A DNA stretch of 5,727 bases from Desulfobacterales bacterium (GTDB taxonomy: Bacteria; Desulfobacterota; Desulfobacteria; Desulfobacterales; BuS5). A program made the translations under genes and the position numbers. The notes beneath the pieces were generated by a model. It was not told the DNA's origin, searched no databases, and was given only the letters and a program-made list of their open reading frames with translations. This document shows positions 1 to 4,099 of the stretch, piece by piece. The stretch lies in assembly GCA_020056865.1 (NCBI GenBank), contig JAGVGX010000225.1:1-5727 (forward strand), in the 5' to 3' direction. The first letter of the stretch is position 1; each line of letters starts with the position of its first letter.

Positions 1-1094
1 GGCCCAAACATGCCGACTTCATTAACTCGGATCATAAATTCCCCAACCAGATCAAGCGCATCCTCTTTTGTCAGTCGTTTATCGATATTGACATCTTTGT
101 CATAGTAGGGTCCGTGATAATAATCAGGACGTGACGGCCAGGCACCTTCAAAAGCCTCTGTTCTGGATATGATCTGAATAAAGTGATCCAGTTGAAACGA
201 TTCCTGAAGTGTTCGCGGCGGTTTTGCGGGTACATGTTCACAGGTTTCAGCGATTTGAATAAGCTCTTCTTTTCGTTTGGGGTCTGATTCAAAATTTTCG
301 GCTATTATTCTGGCCAGACGGGCATACCGCCGGGCATAATTAATTGCCGCTTCAAGGATCGTCTGCATAGCCTCCCAGTTCAGTAGTTTGTCATAATAAG
401 GCAGAATGTCAGGGCCAGGGGTCCCGGATGTTTTCTGTTCCGCGTCATCCATATACTTGTCTATTTCATCTAAAATATCCTCAAAACCCCGTTTTCCCGT
501 CATAATATACTCATAGTCTTTTCCTGAATAACCATAAGCTGACGTGGGTATCCCCCATCCGATTACACCACTCATGAATTTAACCAGATCTTCAGAATCA
601 AGAACCCTTCCCAGTTTGTCTATGGCTGTATGGCCTGCCCAGTAGTCGTTGAGCTCAGCAATGGTTTTTAAGGATTCTTCTTCGGGAAAAGGGATAATAC
701 CCTGCTCATTGTATACTTCCTCGTTGACGATGCTGGCACCTTCTATCAGCCACTCAAGGGTATGTGGTAAGCTTCCCACATAGCCGACAAGCTGGGCATT
801 ATCAACGATAAAAATTGTTTTGTTTTCAAGAACATGAGACAATGATTTTGCTTTTCTCAGCATTTGAGGGTCGTTTTCGTTATCCTGCCATGCTTCTGTC
901 ATGAGAATTGACCGTTCAAGGTTTATCTTGATCCCCGGATTATAGACGCCCCCTATTGCGCCTTTTTTCCAGACAGCTTTTCTTAAATAATCAAGCCGTT
1001 TGGAACGGGTTTTTTCGGCCACCCACCACCACTCTCTGTTTTGCGTATGTATTTCTATATCTTTTGTTTTTTTTGATGCTGCTATCGTGGTCAT
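1..1094 (-). CDS. Glycyl radical enzyme (pyruvate formate-lyase superfamily), N-terminal part, cut by window edge
   Basis: An uninterrupted minus-strand frame starts at ATG 1092-1094 and runs off the left edge (364 whole codons). A strong GGAGG (1106-1110) sits 11 bases upstream. Visible family marks are an N-terminal RSKRLDYLRKAVWKK stretch (about 30-44), IFIVDNAQLVGYVGSLPH (about 94-111) where these enzymes have their conserved 'GY/GN' segment, and a long helix-rich block NWEAM...ARRYARLARIIAE (239-266). The latter is followed by DPKRKEEL (271-278) and VPAKPPRTLQESFQ (288-301), very like the VPxxPARTFxEAxQ signature of PFL-like decarboxylases, dehydratases and X-succinate synthases. By memory, the 239-301 block resembles benzylsuccinate synthase BssA well, but the signature is shared widely, so the substrate is unassigned. 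The active-site Cys and C-terminal glycyl-radical loop lie outside the window. Such enzymes need a radical-SAM activase; none is encoded here. Family sure, subfamily unsure. Confidence 0.9.
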   Translation of the reverse strand, partial: MTTIAASKKTKDIEIHTQNREWWWVAEKTRSKRLDYLRKAVWKKGAIGGVYNPGIKINLERSILMTEAWQDNENDPQMLRKAKSLSHVLENKTIFIVDNAQLVGYVGSLPHTLEWLIEGASIVNEEVYNEQGIIPFPEEESLKTIAELNDYWAGHTAIDKLGRVLDSEDLVKFMSGVIGWGIPTSAYGYSGKDYEYIMTGKRGFEDILDEIDKYMDDAEQKTSGTPGPDILPYYDKLLNWEAMQTILEAAINYARRYARLARIIAENFESDPKRKEELIQIAETCEHVPAKPPRTLQESFQLDHFIQIISRTEAFEGAWPSRPDYYHGPYYDKDVNIDKRLTKEDALDLVGEFMIRVNEVGMFG

Positions 1095-1333
1095 TATTTA
1101 TACTCCCTCCCCAGATTTTAGTAATGTTTTTTTATAAAGGCTGTCGTCTGTTATTAATCACTTAAATATTGTAAAAAATGCTGCATAGGTTTTATATGAT
1201 CACCTCATTATAGCATTGTTTTTAGTAAATATTATACTGTCGTCGCGCATTTGGAATGTTAAAACTACTATTAAGTCATATGACAATTATTCGGATGCTG
1301 AATGATACGGATAAAAAGTATAAGATGTATTTT
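1095..1333. other. Spacer between the AbiEi-like gene and the glycyl radical enzyme
   Basis: This is 239 bases of AT-rich DNA with no supportable gene. I looked for an AbiEii toxin start or remnant after the AbiEi stop codon and saw only short, stop-ridden frames. It holds the Shine-Dalgarno site of the glycyl radical enzyme, two TATAAT hexamers on the minus strand, an 8-base direct repeat CTGTCGTC (1141-1148 and 1237-1244), and a 10-base perfect palindrome GTCATATGAC (1275-1284). A weak AT-rich hairpin (GATGTA 1324-1329 with TACATC 1335-1340) overlaps the AbiEi stop, but it has no proper U-tract, so no convincing terminator separates the two genes and read-through is possible. Confidence 0.6.
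1207..1236 (-). promoter_or_regulatory. Two TATAAT boxes, possible promoter(s) for the glycyl radical enzyme
   Basis: On the minus strand there are two perfect TATAAT hexamers, at 1231-1236 and 1207-1212, 24 bases apart. Neither has a convincing -35 hexamer at 16-18 bases, which would fit an activator-dependent promoter or simply chance in AT-rich DNA. The upstream box directly follows one copy of the GACGACAG direct repeat. Transcripts would have a leader of roughly 105-130 bases before the ATG. I saw no sigma-54 type GG/GC element in the spacer. Confidence 0.3.
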
Positions 1334-1966
1334 TTACATCAATGCGTCCACATAAGGTTCCATAATCTTATCCACCCGGCAAATTTGGGCATATTTAAAA
1401 AGATCGTCGATTTTTAAGTGTGCATGTTCTTTATAAAGCTTCAGCGATTCCAGTACGATATCCATACCGATTTTGTTTCTGAATTTAAAACAGTCCGCAA
1501 GTGTTTTTTCCTTGTTATAAATTCGGACTGTAGCACCGTCGATGTTGTGTTCTTCAATACCGGATTCAAATGCGGCCTTTGAGAACCTGTGAACATCAAG
1601 CGGCAGGGAATCAATTTTGGGAGTTTGAGAGCCTCTTGAGACAGCTATGGCGATTTTATGTGGGATAGCGGTTGTAATGTTATGAAAAGAAAGTGCTGAA
1701 AGGAGACATATCACTGACCGAGGGGAACGAACAGACACGGCAACAAGGTCAGGTTCAGATATGGGTGGCAGTTCAGCTAAACGAAAAATACCACGAGAAA
1801 TCTGCTCGAGCTTGCCTTTGTTCAGAAGAGAATAAAGCGTATAGCGAGATATGCCCATGTCTATTGCTTCTGCCATACGGATGAGACCCCCACGATGCTT
1901 GATGGCCTGCAGTATGGTTTTTATTTGCCCCTTAAATTTTTTTATTGTGTGTTTACATGTTTTCAT
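1334..1966 (-). CDS. AbiEi-family antitoxin / transcriptional regulator, without adjacent AbiEii toxin
   Basis: About 210 residues, the usual size for the family. The N-terminal part (about residues 15-65) is a winged helix-turn-helix: GGLIRMAEAIDMGISRYTLY, then LLNKGKLEQISRGIFRL. The C-terminal domain shows the family signatures VICLLSALSFHNITTAIPH, the FxxAAFESGIEEHNIDG stretch, VRIYNKEKTLADCFKFRNKIG and YAQICRV. In AbiE systems AbiEi neutralises the nucleotidyltransferase toxin AbiEii and represses its own promoter by binding inverted repeats (established). Here no AbiEii-like gene follows, so it is probably an orphan regulator or lost its partner (inference). Start: an in-frame TTG at 1973-1975 would give 3 more residues, but GGGGA abuts that TTG with almost no spacer, while it sits about 10 bases from ATG 1964-1966, so the ATG is preferred. 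It stops at TAA 1334-1336. Confidence 0.86.
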   Translation of the reverse strand: MKTCKHTIKKFKGQIKTILQAIKHRGGLIRMAEAIDMGISRYTLYSLLNKGKLEQISRGIFRLAELPPISEPDLVAVSVRSPRSVICLLSALSFHNITTAIPHKIAIAVSRGSQTPKIDSLPLDVHRFSKAAFESGIEEHNIDGATVRIYNKEKTLADCFKFRNKIGMDIVLESLKLYKEHAHLKIDDLFKYAQICRVDKIMEPYVDALM

Positions 1967-2016
1967 ATCAGACAAATCCCCATCATTTATAAATAAATGT
2001 AAACATTATGTCTGAT
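1950..2016. promoter_or_regulatory. Interleaved inverted repeats over the AbiEi promoter and start: probable autoregulatory operator
   Basis: Two perfect inverted repeats interlock in the order A-B-A'-B'. A is TGTTTACAT (1950-1958) with A' ATGTAAACA (1997-2005). B is ATCAGACA (1967-1974) with B' TGTCTGAT (2009-2016). In the gene's direction, B' ends one base into the -10 hexamer, A' overlaps its last base and covers the likely transcription start, B lies between the ribosome binding site and the ATG, and A lies in the first codons. AbiEi proteins are known to bind paired inverted repeats in their own promoter and bend DNA, so this layout suggests autorepression, possibly with a translational effect. 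That role is inferred from position and family. Confidence 0.55.
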
Positions 2017-2033
2017 TAAAAAATAAAAGTCAA
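2005..2033 (-). promoter_or_regulatory. Sigma-70-type promoter for the AbiEi-like gene
   Basis: Read on the minus strand, a -35 TTGACT (2028-2033) is followed by exactly 17 bases and a -10 CATAAT (2005-2010). Both hexamers match consensus at 5 of 6 positions. Initiation near 1997-1999 would give a leader of about 30 bases before ATG 1966. The -10 is overlapped by the inverted-repeat arms, which would let a bound repressor block polymerase. Confidence 0.6.
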
Positions 2034-2131
2034 TAAAAAAAGATGCATCTACAAATTTTAATCAAGTAGCATATTTAAAAGAAATGGATTCTGAAAAAGG
2101 CAGAAAAAGCTTTAAAATAATTAGGGAAAAT

Positions 2132-2154
2132 AAGGGCGGTTATTTCCCGCCCTT
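2132..2154 (-). terminator. Rho-independent terminator, probably bidirectional, after the Spy-like gene
   Basis: A perfect 8-base-pair stem, AAGGGCGG (2132-2139) with CCGCCCTT (2147-2154), closes a 7-base loop. On the minus strand the stem is followed by ATTTT, and on the plus strand by TAATTTTT. It lies about 55 bases past the stop codon of the Spy-like gene. It should end that transcript and insulate the AbiEi-like promoter downstream. The plus-strand tail is slightly better, but no plus-strand gene runs into it here. Confidence 0.75.
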
Positions 2155-2208
2155 TAATTTTTGAAACACATATTTGAAGATCTTGACAGACACAGGCTGG
2201 TTAAATGT

Positions 2209-2685
2209 TTAATCTGCTTTTCGCATCTTTCCATTTTTATTACATTGTTTGGCACAGGGTTTCTTAAATGTTGTTCTAAGGCGCTGGAAACGATCTTTTC
2301 CCATCAGTTTTCGGACATTTAAGATAAATGAAAATTTTTCAGCAGCCGTATATTCCCTGGTGTTTTGAATCTTTTTGAATTGGTTCAAACATTCGGCTTC
2401 ATTCAATGTCTCAGCGTCAAACAGCTTTTCCAGTTCCATTCGTTCTTTTTCCACCTGGCTGTGAAGATCAACCATTTTACGGCGGTTTTCCAAATCAAGG
2501 TCATCAAGCTGTTTTTGCTCTTCAGCAGTCAGGTTGAGATCCTTGGCGACATCAGATATTTGCCACCATTTCCCGGAAGGGATTATTCCTGCTTCGTGGC
2601 AAGTGTCTATGTTACAATCTTTGGCCAGACAATACCCCGATAGTGCGACAAAACAAATCAATGTTAGCAGTAAAACTTTTTTCAT
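2209..2685 (-). CDS. Secreted Spy/CpxP-like periplasmic protein (heavy-metal sensor / LTxxQ-type family)
   Basis: 158 residues, with a good GGAGG (2692-2696) six bases before ATG 2683-2685. Residues 1-21 form a signal peptide (MKK, then hydrophobic LLLTLICFVALSGYCLA), probably cut after Ala21; the SGYC order does not fit a lipobox. The mature part is highly charged and helical. LNLTAEEQKQLDDL (50-63) is the LTxxQ-like motif, then comes a long amphipathic stretch RRKMVDLHSQVEKERMELEKLFDAE (68-92), and then a second helical block (about 96-140). This is the antiparallel hairpin pattern of Spy, CpxP and zinc-resistance-associated proteins, which act as periplasmic chaperones or stress/metal sensors (known for the family). 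Five mature cysteines are present (24, 29, 99, 144, 148), with CxxxxC near the N terminus and CAKQC near the C terminus, which may bind metal or form disulfides (inference). The tail is very basic. No two-component partner is next to it. Confidence 0.75.
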   Translation of the reverse strand: MKKVLLLTLICFVALSGYCLAKDCNIDTCHEAGIIPSGKWWQISDVAKDLNLTAEEQKQLDDLDLENRRKMVDLHSQVEKERMELEKLFDAETLNEAECLNQFKKIQNTREYTAAEKFSFILNVRKLMGKDRFQRLRTTFKKPCAKQCNKNGKMRKAD

Positions 2686-2718
2686 TTTTAGCCTCCCTTT
2701 TTTGATGAAAACAACAAG

Positions 2719-2738
2719 TTAACTTTATATATTGTTAA
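2719..2738. promoter_or_regulatory. TTAAC-N10-GTTAA dyad upstream of the Spy-like gene
   Basis: A 5-base perfect inverted repeat, TTAAC (2719-2723) and GTTAA (2734-2738), with a 10-base AT-rich centre. It lies 34 bases upstream of the Spy-like start codon and overlaps the only -10-like element (TATAAA on the minus strand). The arm spacing of about one helical turn suits a dimeric regulator, but the arms are short and the region is AT-rich, so chance is possible. Confidence 0.3.
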
Positions 2739-2834
2739 GACTACCGAAGTGAGGTTTTGTTTACAACAAAAAAAATATTGCGCCAGGTTTTCTGGTGTAG
2801 ATATATGCATACATACTTGCTGTTATAAATTTTG

Positions 2835-2866
2835 TTGTGAAAAGATAATTCTTAATTTATATTAAG
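2835..2866 (+). promoter_or_regulatory. Candidate distal fabH promoter with palindrome over its -10
   Basis: TTGTGA (2835-2840), 17 bases, then TATATT (2858-2863) make a plausible promoter (4/6 and 5/6 matches). The -10 lies within a palindrome, CTTAAT (2851-2856), a ttat centre, and ATTAAG (2861-2866), which could be an operator. A transcript from here would have a leader of about 135 bases. The regulator is unknown; the site does not match a fatty acid regulator site that I recognise. Confidence 0.35.
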
Positions 2867-2932
2867 CAAAGTAACTGTATGGTTAAAATATATTTTCACA
2901 GAAATTGGTGGGTAAAAATTTTGAATCGGCAT

Positions 2933-2973
2933 GTTTGTCATTTTTTGACATAACAGTTCAGAATTCCTAATTT
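2933..2973 (+). promoter_or_regulatory. Candidate proximal fabH promoter with perfect TTGACA and overlapping dyad
   Basis: A consensus -35 TTGACA (2945-2950) is followed after 17 bases by a weak -10 TAATTT (2968-2973). Initiation would give a leader of about 25 bases ending in a strong Shine-Dalgarno. The -35 forms the right arm of an inverted repeat, TGTCA (2936-2940) with TGACA (2946-2950), and the arms extend to GTT (2933-2935) and AAC (2952-2954) around one bulged T. This could be an operator for a repressor, or a hairpin in transcripts from the distal promoter. Confidence 0.4.
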
Positions 2974-2991
2974 TATCGTCTTGATTTATTT

Positions 2992-2999
2992 AAGGAGAG
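2992..2999 (+). promoter_or_regulatory. Ribosome binding site that fixes the fabH start
   Basis: AAGGAGAG lies 5 bases before ATG 3005-3007. An in-frame TTG at 2981 would add eight residues (MIYLRRVL), but it lies upstream of this site, and the added residues are not part of the family, whose members begin at the xAxIxGxGxYxP segment. Confidence 0.85.
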
Positions 3000-3004
3000 T
3001 TTTA

Positions 3005-3994
3005 ATGCGTGCAATCATTTCCGGCGTTGGACACTACACGCCCGAACGAAAGCTTACAAATAAGGATTTGGAAGAGACATTAGACACAAATGACGAGTGG
3101 ATCACCACACGAACAGGAATTAAAGAAAGAAGGATTCTTGATAAGGACAAGGGATCTTCCTATATGGCTGTCAAGGCAGCGGAAGCTGTTCTTGAACAGA
3201 CACATGTATCAGCAGCAGAAATCGACCTGATTCTTGTTGCCACAACAACACCTGACATGTTATTTCCGTCCACGGCATCTATCGTTCAAAATGAACTGAA
3301 GGCGCAAAATTGCTGGGGGTTCGATCTGCTTGCTGGGTGTTCGGGGTTTGTGTTTGCGCTTGCAACAGCATCTCAATTTATAGAAACCGGAAGGCATAAA
3401 AAAATACTGGTTATTGGTTCTGATAAAATGAGCTCCATTATTGATTACGACGACCGAAATTCATGTATTTTGTTTGGAGACGGCGCAGGTGCAATTTTAG
3501 TGGAACCATCAAATGATGATGATTTGGGAATCCAGGACTTTACGTTTCACACCGATGGTTCCGGAGGCAAGTATTTATACATGGAAGCCGGAGGAAGCCT
3601 TCACCCTGCAACGCATGAAACAGTTGAAAAAAAGATGCACTATCTTGTGCAGGACGGGAAAACAGTCTTCAAATACGCTGTTACGGAAATGACAGAGACT
3701 TCGAAAAAACTCATGGAAAAAAATGGCATTACCCATGAGGATATAGATCTGTTGATTCCTCACCAGGCAAATCAGAGAATAATTGATTCTGTCGCGAAGA
3801 AATTATCTCTTCGTAAAGACCAGGTTGTTAGCAATATAGAAAAATATGGGAATACGACTGCAGGAACCATCCCGATTGCCATGTCTGAGGCTTACCAGGA
3901 AGGCCGGATAGGCAAAGGGGATCAGATTATTATCTCGGCATTTGGCACTGGTTTTTCATGGGGAAGTTTGCTGTTTAAGTGGGCATTTGATTAA
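3005..3994 (+). CDS. fabH: Beta-ketoacyl-[acyl-carrier-protein] synthase III (KAS III)
   Basis: 329 residues, a complete thiolase-fold condensing enzyme. It joins a short acyl-CoA (acetyl-CoA in the classical case) to malonyl-ACP, the first chain-building step of type II fatty acid synthesis, in the cytosol. The catalytic triad is intact: Cys112 in LLAGCSGFVFAL, His253 in IPHQANQRI and Asn283 in KYGNTTAGTIP. Phe87 (LFPST) sits at the dimer-interface position that favours small primers in the E. coli enzyme, so acetyl-CoA use is likely (inference). DEWITTRTGIKERR (30-43), GDGAGA (158-163) and the C-terminal FGTGFSWGSLLFKW are also typical. The loop GGKYLYMEAGGSLHPATHETVEKKMHYLVQDGK (187-219) is about ten residues longer than in E. 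coli and resembles Bacteroidota-type sequences by memory. It stands outside the usual plsX-fabH-fabD-fabG cluster: a Spy-like gene lies divergently upstream and priA downstream. Confidence 0.97.
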   Translation: MRAIISGVGHYTPERKLTNKDLEETLDTNDEWITTRTGIKERRILDKDKGSSYMAVKAAEAVLEQTHVSAAEIDLILVATTTPDMLFPSTASIVQNELKAQNCWGFDLLAGCSGFVFALATASQFIETGRHKKILVIGSDKMSSIIDYDDRNSCILFGDGAGAILVEPSNDDDLGIQDFTFHTDGSGGKYLYMEAGGSLHPATHETVEKKMHYLVQDGKTVFKYAVTEMTETSKKLMEKNGITHEDIDLLIPHQANQRIIDSVAKKLSLRKDQVVSNIEKYGNTTAGTIPIAMSEAYQEGRIGKGDQIIISAFGTGFSWGSLLFKWAFD

Positions 3995-4043
3995 ATTGTC
4001 AAAAAGCGATTCCCTTTTGTTTCGAATTGTCATTCTGTGCGAT
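3994..4043 (+). repeat. Short imperfect direct repeat in the fabH-priA gap
   Basis: AATTGTCA followed by GCGAT occurs twice, at 3994-4001 with 4006-4010 and at 4025-4032 with 4039-4043, about 31-33 bases apart. The inner spacers differ (4 and 6 bases). The first copy begins at the last base of the fabH stop codon. It may be a decayed small duplication or a paired binding site. The 105-base gap shows no U-tracted terminator; a CTGAT/ATCAG hairpin (4045-4049, 4062-4066) has a 12-base loop and is weak. Confidence 0.35.
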
Positions 4044-4099
4044 GCTGATCTCCACATGTTCATCAGAATATTGCGTGTGTTACAATCCAAGATATCCAT

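Larger units (their letters stand above)
2686..3004. other. Divergent intergenic region between the Spy-like gene and fabH
   Basis: This is 319 bases, strongly AT-rich, with no supportable gene. It must hold promoters for both directions, plus the ribosome binding sites. On the minus side I see an AT-rich -10-like TATAAA inside a TTAAC-N10-GTTAA dyad (2719-2738) but no convincing -35. In the middle are a small hairpin (CCAG 2783-2786 with CTGG 2792-2795) and a TATGCATA palindrome (2804-2811). On the fabH side are two candidate promoters, each overlapped by a dyad, described separately. Confidence 0.6.

Noticed and set aside
956..1165. Plus-strand frame of 69 codons rich in Phe, Leu and aromatic residues
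   Set aside because: It is antisense to the well-supported start of the glycyl radical enzyme and runs through its Shine-Dalgarno; there is no ribosome binding site, and the hydrophobicity comes from the complementary A-rich codons.
1095..1333. Possible remnant of an AbiEii toxin gene after the AbiEi stop
   Set aside because: Minus-strand frames here are broken by close stops, and none shows nucleotidyltransferase motifs.
1324..1340. GATGTA/TACATC hairpin as an AbiEi terminator
   Set aside because: It has a six-pair AT-rich stem overlapping the stop codon, with no U-tract after it on the minus strand.
1693..1884. Plus-strand frame inside the AbiEi-like gene
   Set aside because: It is antisense to conserved AbiEi family motifs and has no recognisable protein features.
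1967..1975. TTG at 1973-1975 as the AbiEi start
   Set aside because: The GGGGA site directly abuts this TTG with no usable spacer; the ATG three codons later has normal spacing.
2365..2722. Two plus-strand frames opposite the Spy-like gene
   Set aside because: They are antisense to a coding region with a signal peptide and family motif; their composition mirrors the helical, charged opposite strand.
2872..2885. TAAC-N6-GTTA inverted repeat in the fabH upstream region
   Set aside because: Four-base arms in very AT-rich DNA are expected by chance.
2981..3004. TTG at 2981 as the fabH start
   Set aside because: The Shine-Dalgarno AAGGAGAG lies inside the added segment, at the right distance for ATG 3005 instead, and the extra residues are not family-like.
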